A stretch of 64,000 nt of DNA from Sodalis endosymbiont of Henestaris halophilus (GTDB lineage: Bacteria > Pseudomonadota > Gammaproteobacteria > Enterobacterales > Enterobacteriaceae): the NCBI RefSeq assembly GCF_900161835.1, contig NZ_LT897836.1, positions 558,001 through 622,000 on the forward strand, in the 5' to 3' direction. The translations under genes and the position numbers were made by a program. Below, one piece after another: positions 42,007 to 52,401 of this stretch. Positions within the stretch are counted from its first letter, which is position 1. Each line of letters opens with the position of its first letter. The notes under the pieces are model-generated. The model had not been told where the DNA came from. It did no database searches and saw only the letters and a list, made by a program, of their open reading frames with translations.

Positions 42007-42465
42007 TTATAGGCTGCTTGGTAATTGTATATTAGAGTTATTCTTGAAAGTGTTTTTAAGCCAACATTCCAAAATAATGACTGCTGATCCCGCATCTACC
42101 TGACCTTTATCTAGTGCTCGGTAACCGCCGAGCGCAAATAGTTTGGCGCGAGTTTCAATGGTGCTGAGGCGTTCATCGTGCATCACAACCTTAATGTTAA
42201 ATCGACCATGGAGTCGATTGGCAAATTTGCGCGCTCGGGCGGTTAGTGGTTGTTCGCTACCGTCCATATTCAATGGTAACCCTACTACTACCATGTCCGG
42301 CTGCCACTCGTTAAGTAATTTTTCTATTTTTTTCCAGTGAGAAAGGCCATCATGGACCTTCAACGTTGTCAATGGGTTAGCGGTGCAGGTTACTTGTTGC
42401 CCAATTGCTACGCCAATGCTCCAGGTACCAAAATCAAATGCCATAAAATGACTGGTGATGACCAT
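42007..42465 (-). CDS. yqgF: YqgF/RuvX family RNase H-fold protein (pre-16S rRNA processing)
   Basis: RNase H-like fold enzyme implicated in maturing the 5' end of 16S rRNA, essential in E. coli. 152 residues against 138. The N-terminal motif [13 protein letters not shown] carries the first catalytic Asp. [20 protein letters not shown] and [12 protein letters not shown] (second acidic site) follow, and [14 protein letters not shown] carries the last acidic residue. The product runs about 11 residues beyond the E. coli end ([12 protein letters not shown]), apparently because the ancestral stop was lost. The start could be ATG 42465 or the ATG seven codons later, nearer the conserved core. It directly follows a dead yqgE that was its operon partner. 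Confidence 0.93.
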   Translation of the reverse strand: MVITSHFMAFDFGTWSIGVAIGQQVTCTANPLTTLKVHDGLSHWKKIEKLLNEWQPDMVVVGLPLNMDGSEQPLTARARKFANRLHGRFNIKVVMHDERLSTIETRAKLFALGGYRALDKGQVDAGSAVIILECWLKNTFKNNSNIQLPSSL

Positions 42466-42469
42466 CAGT

Positions 42470-42901
42470 TACAACCAACGTATTTGAACTATAATTGTCA
42501 ATATTGTGATACTTAGGGAGTGTGACTGCATTTCGCCAATAGGCATCTATAAGAGTGTTAAATAGCATTTCACTATTGCCGGTTTTGTTAATTTAGGTAT
42601 TTTCCGACAGCACTTCAGCATACCCTAGGTTTTGAACGGCAACGACGAGCATATTTATCTCATCCTTAGATGCTGTATTACAAAATCTTTGGGCACTTAG
42701 CATATGGTACATATCCCAAGTATGGAGAGTATATTTTGATCTTACTATGGCACTTTTTGACATCGAACGGCTCAAATGATTTTTTGATAAAAATGCCTCG
42801 TAGCTATCATTATTATGCTCGCAGATATTCTATATTTAAGACTTAAACAACAGATTTTTCCGATAGGTATTGGGTATAAGAAAATGATGCTATAAGATAG
42901 T
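42470..42901 (-). pseudogene. yqgE: YqgE (UPF0301/AlgH family) ghost
   Basis: Minus-strand remains match E. coli YqgE in order. HHF.LI lies near the start, then NICEHNNDSYEAFLSKNHL against YICEHNTNGAMGIIVNKPL. A stretch around 42770 matches SSIRIS...TVMTTSRDVLETL, then SKDEINMLVVAV against DKQPSDVLVALG. The C-terminal MPIGEMQ...ILTI stands against TPIADRW...ILTM. About 45 codons are missing from the middle, and stops and frameshifts are present. The 60-codon open frame at 42593-42775 is part of this fossil. Position between gshB and yqgF is ancestral. The function of YqgE is poorly known, and its loss leaves yqgF without its upstream partner. Confidence 0.85.
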
Positions 42902-43021
42902 GATTTAAGTATGAGATATCAAAAAAATTAAAAATAGATAACGTTTAATATGTGCTAAAAGGTAGATAAGTCACTGGCTGCAAGCGCAATCAGGTTGCGG
43001 CTAAATTATTATAGATAGACA

Positions 43022-43981
43022 TCAATCGGTGTTTGCGCTATCTAGGCGTTTTTCAATTGCGTCCATCAACATACTGGTGATAGAAATGGGGAAAGCTGTC
43101 TCGATTTCTCTTATGCAGGTAGGACTTGTAACGTTAATTTCGGTCAAGCGATCGCCGATGATATCTAGTCCCACAAACATTAGTCCTTTTTTCTTTAGTA
43201 CTGGCGCTACGTCGCGTGCGATTTTCCAATCGCTATGGCAGAGCGGACGGACTTCTCCGCGACCACTAGCAGCTAGATTACCGCGAGTTTCACCGTTTTT
43301 GGGAATACGTGCTAGGCAATAGGGAACCGTATTTCCATCTACAACCAGCACCCGCTTATCGCCGTCTTTAATCGCCGGTAGATAATTTTGCGCCATGCAG
43401 AAATTATTTCCGTATTTGGTTATGGTTTCGATAATTACCGTGAGGTTAGGATCGTCTGGTTTCACGCGAAAAATTGACATACCTCCCATGCCATTAAGAG
43501 GTTTCAGGATAATGTCACCGTGTCGTTGCAAAAAGTCGCGAATATGGTCGTCACGACAGCTTACCAGCGTATCTGGCGTATGGCGAACAAACCAGGAAGT
43601 GAACAATTTTTCGTTACAGTCCCGCAGGCTCTGAGGTTTGTTGACGATAAACGCTCCCGCTTTTTCCGCGTATTCTAGAATTAAGGTGGCGTAAATAAAT
43701 TCATTATCAAGGGGGGGATCTTTGCGCATCAGGATCACATCTAGTTTTCCCAGGTTGATATCCTGCTCGCTATTAAAGTTATACCAAGTGTTATCATCTT
43801 GTTTTACTGATAGCAGTATGGTGGAGGCCCGCGCTTCGTTGCCGTGCAGATACAATGAGCTTATTTCCATATAGTGAATTTCATAGCCGCGGTGTTGTGC
43901 TTCCAGCAGCATGGCGAAGCTACTATCTTTTTTGATAGAAATGGATGAAATTGGATCCATCACGATGCCAAGTTTAATCAT
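43022..43981 (-). CDS. gshB: Glutathione synthetase
   Basis: ATP-grasp ligase adding glycine to gamma-glutamylcysteine, the second step of glutathione synthesis. 319 residues (E. coli 316). The start MIKLGIVMDPISSI is conserved. The glycine-rich ATP loop ILKPLNGMGGMSIFRV, the metal-binding loop VLVVDG, the substrate segment RIPKNGETRGNLAASGRGE and the C-terminal FVGLDIIGDRLTEINVTSPTCIREIE are all intact. gshA is not in this window. Upstream lie the remains of rsmE, and downstream yqgE (dead) and yqgF, which is the E. coli order. Confidence 0.97.
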   Translation of the reverse strand: MIKLGIVMDPISSISIKKDSSFAMLLEAQHRGYEIHYMEISSLYLHGNEARASTILLSVKQDDNTWYNFNSEQDINLGKLDVILMRKDPPLDNEFIYATLILEYAEKAGAFIVNKPQSLRDCNEKLFTSWFVRHTPDTLVSCRDDHIRDFLQRHGDIILKPLNGMGGMSIFRVKPDDPNLTVIIETITKYGNNFCMAQNYLPAIKDGDKRVLVVDGNTVPYCLARIPKNGETRGNLAASGRGEVRPLCHSDWKIARDVAPVLKKKGLMFVGLDIIGDRLTEINVTSPTCIREIETAFPISITSMLMDAIEKRLDSANTD

Positions 43982-44002
43982 TGTTTTATTCTTTATTCCC
44001 TA

Positions 44003-44700
44003 AATTGTTAAAACTCCCTTGTAGGGATGTATGATGGCAATGAGCGCGCTATGTGGTCTTAGTGCTTAACACTTGTGGCATAATTAGATACAAATTTTAC
44101 GACTATAGGTCGTTTTGATTAAATGCGTAATAGTTATATTATGCCTTCATAAGTTTTATTTCTCCTCTAGTCTTATAGCATGATTTCATCTAGCGTCTAA
44201 AACAATGTCGTGGTAATATCACGTACCACCTTGATGAATGTAAAATATTGCAATTCATTTTTACCTGTTAAAATATACCTATTTTAGGTAATGCAGCTAT
44301 TATTCTTGGTTTTGAGAGTATGCTGCCAACACTTTAACACTCTTTTAACTATTTAAAACGATAGTACTTACCTTTATGATATAAAATGCAATCGTGTCTG
44401 CGACAAATAACAAGTTAGTAAAATAATAAAGCATTAAGTAGTTAGTTTTTTCTCGATCTGTAATAGTTTGCAACTACTAATGCAGCCGCATTACAGTTTT
44501 TTACCGCTCAGTATGTTATTATGTTAATATACCGTTAAGACTTGCACTAAACATATATAAAAGCATAAAAATTTCATGATGTCACAGGCAATCCTAGTGG
44601 GGTTAAAATAGTAGACCTATGTTGCCTGTTAGGTTGTTTTACTAGACAAGATGATTATTAAAACTTCAGTATATGCGTGCGCTCATGCGTTATCAGTTTA
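44003..44700 (-). pseudogene. rsmE: 16S rRNA m3U1498 methyltransferase ghost
   Basis: Just upstream of gshB the minus strand reads LIMPQVLSTKTT against E. coli RsmE LLGPRVLRTETT, then SLQGSFNNLG against ALQVRFGDLG at the very C-terminus, with the expected spacing and an in-frame stop. This part is the SPOUT knot that binds S-adenosylmethionine. Only the 3' third is readable; the 5' boundary is set by expected length. In E. coli rsmE sits directly before gshB, so position supports the call. endA and sprT, expected next, appear deleted, since only about 130 bases remain before galP. Confidence 0.6.
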
Positions 44701-44835
44701 TCTTTGATGGTGTTCTAGATTTTCTAACAGCAATTGTACTACGTTTTATGCTATTTTAACGCTATAAGCGAGGCGTTAGCCGTAAATTCTACCTTTCTTT
44801 TTTATTTATTCGTCGGTGAACAGAAAAGAAAGGTG

Positions 44836-46233
44836 TTAGTCTTGCGCACCAATTTCTCGAAGGGGCTTGCCCGTCATTAAATTACGTTCGATATGCTCAA
44901 GGGAAACATTTTTAGTTTCCGGAATAAGAGAAATCGTCAATATAATAAAAATAACATTCAGCGCGCTATACACCCAGAAGGTGTTAGCATTTCCAAGCGT
45001 CTCTAGCATGGTTAGGAAAGTCGCTCCGACTATCATGTTAGCGATCCAGTTAGTGGCAGTTGATACGGTAATACCGAAGTCACGTCCCTTAAGCGGCTGA
45101 ATTTCAGAACATAGTACCCAAATTAATGGTCCGGCGCTCATAGCAAAGCCGACTATAAACAGCATTAACATAATTATGGTAAAGTATCTTTGAAATTCAG
45201 TATCGACACCTAGATGCAATAACGTACCCAACACACCCATACCACCCGCCATGACTAGTAAACCTAATTTTAGAGTCGGTTTACGCCCCCAACGGTCTAC
45301 CAGACCAATAGCGATAAATGTTGCTAGTACGTTGACAAATCCGACAATTACTGTCCCCCACATTTGGTTAGCCGTACTGGTAAAACCGGCAATTCCAAAA
45401 ATTTTAGGAGCATAATACATAATAACGTTCATACCGGTAAATTGCTGCATTACTTGTAGTAGAACGCCGAGAAATACTGCGCGTCGAAAATTACTATTAT
45501 CTTTGAACAGCGCCCAACCACTTTGTTTGATTTTTAAACTTTCACGAATTTCTTCTAATTCTTTATGTACTTGTTCGTTGGAACTGCGAAGCATACTTAG
45601 CACTTTTTGCGCTTCATAGTAACGGCCATGAGCTGCCAGCCAGCGAGGGCTGCCTGGTAAAAACAGCACACCGATAAACAGTAAAATTGCAGGAATAGTG
45701 ATGATACCTAGCATCCAGCGCCAGGAGCCGCTATAGCTAAAAGCGGTATCAGAGAGATAGGCAGCCAAAATACCTATAGTGATCATTAATTGATACATGG
45801 AAATCATCGACCCGCGTATCTTTTCTGGTGCGATTTCTGATAAGTAAATTGGAGCTGTGTAGGAAGCGATCCCGACTGCAAGTCCTAGTAAAATACGTGC
45901 GATGATTAGCGATTCCACATTCGGCGATAGTGCTGACCATAGCGAACCAACAATAAACAAAACGGCACCGGTTAGTAAGCTAAATTTTCGCCCCAGCTGA
46001 GCTGACATCCAGCAGGAGGCCAGCGCTCCTAATGCAGCACCAAGCATCATGGAGCTGACTACCCATTCTTGTTGTTGATTATTAATGTGCAAATCTGTAG
46101 ACAAGAAAGGCAGCGCGCCTGCGATAACTCCAATATCAAGACCAAATAACAGGCCGGCCAACGCCGCCATAAAACAAACAAAAAAAGTAAAACGAGCATG
46201 GGTTCTGCCTAATTTATGTATGGCAGTACTCAT
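44836..46233 (-). CDS. galP: Galactose/glucose:proton symporter
   Basis: Inner-membrane sugar porter of the major facilitator superfamily, 465 residues (E. coli GalP 464), with twelve predicted membrane segments. Family motifs are present: [13 protein letters not shown] in TM1, RKFSLLTGA after TM2, [24 protein letters not shown] at the end of the N-half, [14 protein letters not shown] in TM7 (sugar site), RWGRKPTLK and [12 protein letters not shown]. It brings in hexose with a proton, which suits a cell that keeps glycolytic genes but lives on host sugar. The ribosome site GGAGG precedes the start. A perfect CRP operator lies upstream, so catabolite control may survive. Confidence 0.96.
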   Translation of the reverse strand: MSTAIHKLGRTHARFTFFVCFMAALAGLLFGLDIGVIAGALPFLSTDLHINNQQQEWVVSSMMLGAALGALASCWMSAQLGRKFSLLTGAVLFIVGSLWSALSPNVESLIIARILLGLAVGIASYTAPIYLSEIAPEKIRGSMISMYQLMITIGILAAYLSDTAFSYSGSWRWMLGIITIPAILLFIGVLFLPGSPRWLAAHGRYYEAQKVLSMLRSSNEQVHKELEEIRESLKIKQSGWALFKDNSNFRRAVFLGVLLQVMQQFTGMNVIMYYAPKIFGIAGFTSTANQMWGTVIVGFVNVLATFIAIGLVDRWGRKPTLKLGLLVMAGGMGVLGTLLHLGVDTEFQRYFTIIMLMLFIVGFAMSAGPLIWVLCSEIQPLKGRDFGITVSTATNWIANMIVGATFLTMLETLGNANTFWVYSALNVIFIILTISLIPETKNVSLEHIERNLMTGKPLREIGAQD

Positions 46234-46262
46234 AACACCTCCATTTACTACGTAAGTTAATA

Positions 46263-46313
46263 ATTATAAATGTTATTGTAAATGCACACTGATAAAGTGT
46301 GATATTAATCACA
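46263..46313 (-). promoter_or_regulatory. CRP operator and -10 element upstream of galP
   Basis: On the minus strand TGTGATTAATATCACA (46298-46313) is a perfect TGTGA-N6-TCACA palindrome within CTTGTG...CACACTT, the CRP-cAMP consensus. A TATAAT element lies at 46263-46268, with the operator centre about 40 bases upstream of it, suitable for activation near a class II position. E. coli galP is CRP-activated. No GalR/GalS operator (GTGNAANC...GNTTNCAC) was found. Confidence 0.75.
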
Positions 46314-46949
46314 AGTATGTAACCAATTACATTCATTAATCTATGCTTGCCGACATATTGATTCGTACCTAAAAGCGTTGTCTAGCTAATTGCTACTAAT
46401 TAGAGGCCCCAAAATGGGTATCATCTAAAATATTTTGATGTATTACCCATTTTGTAACAAATACGAAAGAAGAAATTTATTTGATGCTGTATTTGTAATA
46501 ATCGCATAAAATTTAGTGCATTCTATGTCATCTATTTCAAATATCTAATCCTTTTTTGCTATGATCATGTGTTTTAGTTTATTTGAAACAAAGTATTATT
46601 TAATAAGTTTTAAGCTAACATCAAGATATACAAGCAGTATAAAGGTCATTAAAAGACATCGCAACCCTGCGGTACAATAAGAAATTTATCTATCCAATAA
46701 TTCATTGGCAGTCTGGTAATTATAACGTTTATCGCCCCATAATATGACGTGTATGGAGTGGGATAACTACAAATCAAACTCCAATAGTTGGTAGATTTAT
46801 ACAAGCAAGAACTGAGTTGAATAGCATTTCTGTATAACGTCAGTCTTGATTGACGAGATGCTTTTCCGTAGGGTAAAGCAGTGATTGCCTCGATCTACGT
46901 TTCGGCGGTGCGTTTTTTTAAGGTTTAGTACTTCACGGATACTAGTGCG
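46314..46949. other. galP-metK gap
   Basis: No gene supported. In E. coli only tiny frames (yqgB-D) lie here; none recognised. Confidence 0.55.
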
Positions 46950-48104
46950 TTATTTCAGTCCGGCAGCATCGCGCAGTATTTCGGTTTTGTCTGTCTTTTC
47001 CCATGGAAAATGTTCGCGGCCAAAATGGCCGTAAGTAGCTGTTTCTTGGTAGATTGGCTGCAATAGATTTAGCATGGTAATTAGTCCATAAGGACGCAAA
47101 TCAAATAATTTGCGTACAAGTGCTGTCAGGTTCTCTACCGGGATTTTTTCAGTGCCAAAAGTTTCAATCATGATGGAAGTAGGTTCAGCCACGCCAATAG
47201 CGTAAGATACTTGAATTTCGCAACGCTCAGCTAGACCTACGGCGACGATATTTTTTGCCACATAGCGCGCTGCATACGCCGCTGAGCGGTCAACTTTGGA
47301 CGGATCCTTGCCAGAGAAAGCGCCACCGCCGTGACGGGCCATACCACCATAGGTGTCAACGATGATTTTACGGCCGGTTAGGCCGCAGTCGCTCATCGGT
47401 CCTCCTATAACAAAACGTCCGGTTGGATTTATAAAATATTTGGTTTTGGGAGAAAGCCATTCCGAGGGCAGAACCTGTTTTATGATCTCTTCCATCACCG
47501 CTTCTTTCAACTGCGACATGGCTATTTCTTCTGCATGTTGCGTAGACAACACCACGGCGTCTATACCTACTACTTTACCGTTGTCGTAAGCAAAAGTCAC
47601 TTGACTTTTAGCGTCTGGACGAAGCCAGGGCAGGGTACCATTTTTACGGACCTCGGACTGGCGGATTACCAAACGATGCGCGTAGACGATCGGTGCTGGC
47701 ATCAGTACATCGGTTTCATTTGTAGCATAACCGAACATGAGTCCTTGGTCGCCCGCACCCTGTTCCATAGGATTAGTACGATCTATTCCCTGGTTTATAT
47801 CCGGAGATTGCTTATTAATAGCACTCAGCACGACGCAAGAGTTAGCATCAAACCCCATATCAGAATGAATATAACCGATCTCGCGTATAGTTTTGCGCGT
47901 TAATTTCTCAATATCTATCCAGGCGTTGGTGGTAATTTCGCCGCCGACCAAAACCATACCAGTTTTAACATAGGTTTCGCAGGCGACTCGCGCCTTAGGA
48001 TCCTGTGCCAAAATAGCATCCAATACAGCGTCTGAGATTTGGTCCGCGATTTTGTCGGGATGTCCCTCTGAAACAGATTCAGAGGTAAATAGTTGTTTAG
48101 CCAT
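46950..48104 (-). CDS. metK: S-adenosylmethionine synthetase
   Basis: Makes S-adenosylmethionine from methionine and ATP, the methyl donor for RNA, DNA and cofactor methylation. 384 residues, the same length as E. coli MetK. The ATP motif [12 protein letters not shown] and the P-loop-like [19 protein letters not shown] are intact. The N-terminal [15 protein letters not shown] holds catalytic His and Asp, and the end HFPWEKTDK...LRDAAGLK is conserved. No MetJ operator repeats are visible upstream, in keeping with the dead metJ. Because metB and metL are also dead here, methionine must come from elsewhere. Confidence 0.98.
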   Translation of the reverse strand: MAKQLFTSESVSEGHPDKIADQISDAVLDAILAQDPKARVACETYVKTGMVLVGGEITTNAWIDIEKLTRKTIREIGYIHSDMGFDANSCVVLSAINKQSPDINQGIDRTNPMEQGAGDQGLMFGYATNETDVLMPAPIVYAHRLVIRQSEVRKNGTLPWLRPDAKSQVTFAYDNGKVVGIDAVVLSTQHAEEIAMSQLKEAVMEEIIKQVLPSEWLSPKTKYFINPTGRFVIGGPMSDCGLTGRKIIVDTYGGMARHGGGAFSGKDPSKVDRSAAYAARYVAKNIVAVGLAERCEIQVSYAIGVAEPTSIMIETFGTEKIPVENLTALVRKLFDLRPYGLITMLNLLQPIYQETATYGHFGREHFPWEKTDKTEILRDAAGLK

Positions 48105-50249
48105 TGGTCTTTATTACCTTTGGGTATAAGTTATAAATGACTATGTAGCCGTTAGGAACGGGGGCATCATTGCAATGCACGAGACCCGGATAATGATAGT
48201 AAATGTGATTCTACCCCCTTAATCCTTGAATTGATCGTTCAGCAGAAAATAGTTGATTATGATAAATAGATTTACTTCTAGATGTTTATTTTAGGGTGAG
48301 AACTGGGTTAAATACTAGTAATTTTTGGCTCAAATATATCAGCGTATTAGCGAGTTTGAATTGAAAATTCATATGTCGATCAACTAATATCAGTTAGTCT
48401 TTATTTTTCCACTCACATGTATAAAAACGCGCGCTTTTATAATCTCTGGCATCAGTAGAGTTAACCGAATAGGCTCTAAAATTTTATACTTATCTTTTAT
48501 TGTCTGTCTTAGGCACCTGATTTGATCAGGAGAAAGGATTTATAATGCGTACAATATATGATTTTATCTCGTTTTTATTGCGTAGCACGTCAGGCAACTA
48601 ATAATATTCATTAGGCATTATTATTAAAGAGTACCACATAGTCAACGGGAATAAAATTAATACGGGAGGATAACACTCGTCAGGCTTAGAATAGCCGTAG
48701 GAAGGCTCACTGCTATCAGTTAATTTTGCCACAAAACTAATAATCAACGCGGCTAGACAAGACATCTTGTGTTCAAAATAGGAGATAAACATAAACGACA
48801 GTTATATCAGTGCAATGCTGTAACCTTATAATGTTATATTTCAGGAAAATGAATATGTTGCAATAGATTAGGATTATGTTATTAACGTTTCCTCTGATTT
48901 AGATTTTTGAGGAGTGTATTGTTATAACCAATTATATTCTATTAATGCTGTGCTTTTGTCAGAAGCGGAATTCTTTTGTTATCAGGGCTGCTATTGTTTG
49001 TTTTACGATATCAAAGTTAACTCGTACTTGCTCACATTATCGAATCTTTAAGCAATTGTAATTATCATTTTCGTCTTGTAGTCTTGTTATAAGACAGAAC
49101 TAATAGCGCGGTATTGGCTCATGTCGGCATGATTAGCGCAGTACTCGTTTGCAGCAAACTACAAAGACAGGTAATATATTTTCTTTGTGTTTATTGGTGA
49201 AAAAAATAAATCATAAAGTTTATCCCATGACAGAAAAACTATCCAAAATCAGATTGCGCTAAAGTGGGATAAGTGACTAAATGTAGTGCCGCGCTTCGGA
49301 GCATAGGAGTGATTACGCTTACATAGCTTCTCTAGTAAATAAGTAATCCAGAGTAGGTGCGAAATCTTCTTTAGTTTGGCGTCGGCGCAGGTACTGCATT
49401 CTGGTCAATATCTTGCGCGCAAAGTACCCGCTGGACAATTTGCAACTACTGTATTTTACTTAACTTCTCAAAGTTCTCACTTGTCGAAAATATACGCGAT
49501 ATCGCTTTGGCGGGCATGAATCAACGCGCTTTTATGTTAATATTGCATTTTAAAGTTGATTTTTAGATAAGTGTTTTAACGTCGGAGGTGTTCTATAAGA
49601 TTATTATGAATGGGTGCGTTCCATAGTACTATGGCGCAGACAATTATGGTTTGAATTAATATGCAAACAATGTGATTTGGGGACATAAGCTATATTTGTA
49701 ATAAACACGATTTCTCGCACTAGATTTAGATGACTGAGTCAGGTCGTGCGGAATAGGCGCAACACACGGTGCTGATTTTAATGTCATTGCGCGATGTATA
49801 GCGCAACTGTATTCAGTGCGCTATACATCGCCTGAGGCTGATGCTCTATCGCGCGTATTTATTAGAAGCCTGTAGTAAATTTCTTTAATGCAATGCAGAT
49901 AGTCACGTAACCATTGCGCATTACATGAATAGTTACGGAGCAGTTAAAGTAATTTTTATAATGTTTATACGTAATATATGCACGGTATGTTGAATTTGAC
50001 ATAACGTGCTTGGTTCTAGTAGTTTTATTTTAATGTTTGCCGCTTAATTTAAACGTATTTCGATCTGAGTAATGGGAGTATATTAACCGACTAGCGGTAT
50101 AGTTTATGACGATTCAGTTCTGTATGTTAGCTTTTAGCTTTTATAATCGATGCCGAAAGCATGGGCGATCAACTAACTATCGTCTGTTTTTTCTCTCTGA
50201 GAGAGCAAAATAAGTCCCCCTGATAGGCGTGCTGTGCTTTATGTTCTTT
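48105..50249. other. 2.1-kb eroded gap after metK
   Basis: E. coli order predicts speA and speB here; I could not read either. A 64-codon minus frame at 48598-48792 has no recognised match. A perfect 15-bp hairpin lies at 49791-49831. A minus-strand stretch around 49330-49450 has somewhat protein-like composition but no name. Confidence 0.45.
49791..49831. repeat. Perfect hairpin, 15-bp stem with 11-base loop
   Basis: GCGATGTATAGCGCA pairs exactly with TGCGCTATACATCGC. It is G+C-rich compared with its flanks. No T-run follows on either strand, so it is not a standard intrinsic terminator. Confidence 0.6.
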
Positions 50250-50960
50250 CTTACTTTGCATCACTTACGAATCTGATAGTAACGTTTATTTATTATATTG
50301 ATGTAGCCAGTTATTGCTACGCGGGGGGACGTAATTTTCTTATGATATGTTATATAATGCGTTAGTTATAAATTTTTCGTTGTTGAGCCTCTATCGGGAA
50401 ATTTTGTCAATGTGCATAACTTGTTTGTCTATACTACCACTGTATATGTTTATGCAATTAAGATGGTGTCATGAAAGTGAATTCATAGGACAAAGAAGAT
50501 ACTGGCTTCCATAATGCTGTGTTATTTTCAGTTTGATTCATATATGCTACTGACTCGTTTTATTAATTAGTTAAAAATAATTTGGATGTCGGATTGTAAA
50601 ATGAATTCCTAAAGGAATTCAAAGGCAGATCTATATGTAGTTTACTCGTTTTATTACAAGTTTTACTTGTTACCTAAAATGAATAACGTTAAGGATAAGG
50701 GATGATGATTAGTATAATGAGTTATTATCATGATAATTAACTGGTGTCTAACGCTTGCAGTTGCTTGTGTCTGTAGTTAGCGTGTAATTCGCGTATTACA
50801 CGGATGCCGCCGGGGTATCATCGATTTCACGTTTGACATAGCGATTACCCCTTACGTGTATGTAGACGACACGGCCCGAAGTTCGTTAGGTTTCTTCTAA
50901 CTTTGGCTCTGGGGAATGTGTGGCTTTCTTTTGGCATTTTGCCGTGCGTAAGCGCCTAAA
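50250..50960 (+). pseudogene. epd: Erythrose-4-phosphate dehydrogenase ghost
   Basis: Directly before pgk, as in E. coli epd-pgk-fbaA. The active-site segment is readable as LVSNACSC against IVSNASCTTNC. Further on IDFTFDIA and VDDTAR correspond to VDFNHDPHSA and VDGTQTR, and a W-rich end matches LVWCDNEWGF. Most of the catalytic domain is missing or scrambled and stops occur. Epd feeds pyridoxal phosphate synthesis. Boundaries are rough, and the N-terminal NAD domain was not read. Position plus two matching segments make this likely but not certain. Confidence 0.5.
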
Positions 50961-51113
50961 AATTGTAGCTTGTTTCGATTTGATTTATGTATTTTTAGCA
51001 TTGTGCATGATTTTCTGATAAATTGCGGTAATACTGAGTGCATTTCTTACTTAATGTAAGGAAATTTTGTTCCGTTACTAAGGAAGTTTGGCAATCAAAT
51101 AAAAGGGTTTACA

Positions 51114-52277
51114 ATGACTGTAATGAAAATGACCGATCTGGATTTGGCTGGTAAACGTGTTTTTATCCGTTCCGATATGAATGTACCGGTTATGAACAGA
51201 AAAGTCACTTCCGATGCGCGCATCCGCGCTTCTCTACCTACTATTAAAGCAGCGCTAAAACAAGGTGCGCGCGTCATGGTTACCTCTCATCTTGGCCGTC
51301 CTACAGAAGGAAAATACAACGACGAGTATTCTTTGCAACCAGTAGTAGATTATTTGAAAGATAAACTATCTTTACCAGTTCGTTTAGTCAAAGATTACCT
51401 CGATGGCGTTGAGACCACTGAAAAAGAACTGGTGGTGTTAGAAAATGTGCGCTTTAATAAAGGTGAAAAAACAAATGAAGAAACTCTTGCAAAAAAATAT
51501 GCCGCGCTTTGCGATGTGTGTGTAATGGATGCCTTCGGTACTGCACATCGTGCCCAAGCTTCCACTCATGGCGTAGTCAAATTTTCCCCCATCGCCTGCG
51601 CTGGCACACTTTTGTTTAATGAAATTGAGTCGTTGAGTAAAGCGCTAGATAATCCGGATAGGCCGATGGTGGCCATCGTTGGTGGCTCAAAAGTTTCTAC
51701 TAAACTGACTATATTGGACTCTCTATCCAAAATTGCTGATAAACTCATAGTTGGTGGCGGCATTGCCAATACTTTCGTTGCTGCCATGGGGCACAATGTT
51801 GGCAAATCGCTCTACGAAGCCGATTTAATTCCGGAAGCTAAACGTTTGCTGAAACGCTGCAATATTCTCGTACCTAATGATGTTCGTGTTGCCACCGAAT
51901 TCTCTGAAACTACCACTGCAATACTGAAATCTACCAGTGATATTCAGGATAATGAACAGATCCTTGATCTGGGCGACGCATCCGTTGCCAGTTTAGCTAA
52001 AATTTTGAAAAATGCCAAAACAATTTTGTGGAATGGCCCTGTAGGCGTGTTTGAGTTTATCAATTTTAGGAAAGGAACCGAAGTGTTGGCGCGCGCTATA
52101 GGCGCTAGTAAGGCATTCTCTATCGCAGGCGGTGGTGATACTTTAGCGGCGATCGATCTGTTTGGCGTTGCCGATCAAATCTCTTATATTTCTACTGGAG
52201 GTGGCGCTTTTCTTGAATTTATCGAAGGTAACAAATTACCCGTGGTAGACATGCTAGAAGCACGTGCCAAACATTGA
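51114..52277 (+). CDS. pgk: Phosphoglycerate kinase
   Basis: Glycolytic enzyme transferring phosphate from 1,3-bisphosphoglycerate to ADP. 387 residues, identical in length to E. coli Pgk. Substrate residues lie in FIRSDMNVP and [23 protein letters not shown], the hinge, [15 protein letters not shown], and the nucleotide site GGGDTLAAI near the C-terminus are all intact. The start ATG has an AAGG site upstream (AATAAAAGGG). It precedes fbaA by 124 bases on the same strand. Its old upstream partner epd is dead, so the promoter probably lies within that fossil. Confidence 0.98.
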   Translation: MTVMKMTDLDLAGKRVFIRSDMNVPVMNRKVTSDARIRASLPTIKAALKQGARVMVTSHLGRPTEGKYNDEYSLQPVVDYLKDKLSLPVRLVKDYLDGVETTEKELVVLENVRFNKGEKTNEETLAKKYAALCDVCVMDAFGTAHRAQASTHGVVKFSPIACAGTLLFNEIESLSKALDNPDRPMVAIVGGSKVSTKLTILDSLSKIADKLIVGGGIANTFVAAMGHNVGKSLYEADLIPEAKRLLKRCNILVPNDVRVATEFSETTTAILKSTSDIQDNEQILDLGDASVASLAKILKNAKTILWNGPVGVFEFINFRKGTEVLARAIGASKAFSIAGGGDTLAAIDLFGVADQISYISTGGGAFLEFIEGNKLPVVDMLEARAKH

Positions 52278-52401
52278 GTATTAAGAATTTTAGATGTTTT
52301 AAGTATTCGTCGTTTTCTTGGCTAGTTGTATATAAACTCTAACTGTGGCGATGAGGCATTTTTTCCTTTTCTTAATGACCTATAAAATAGGATAAAGCAA
52401 T

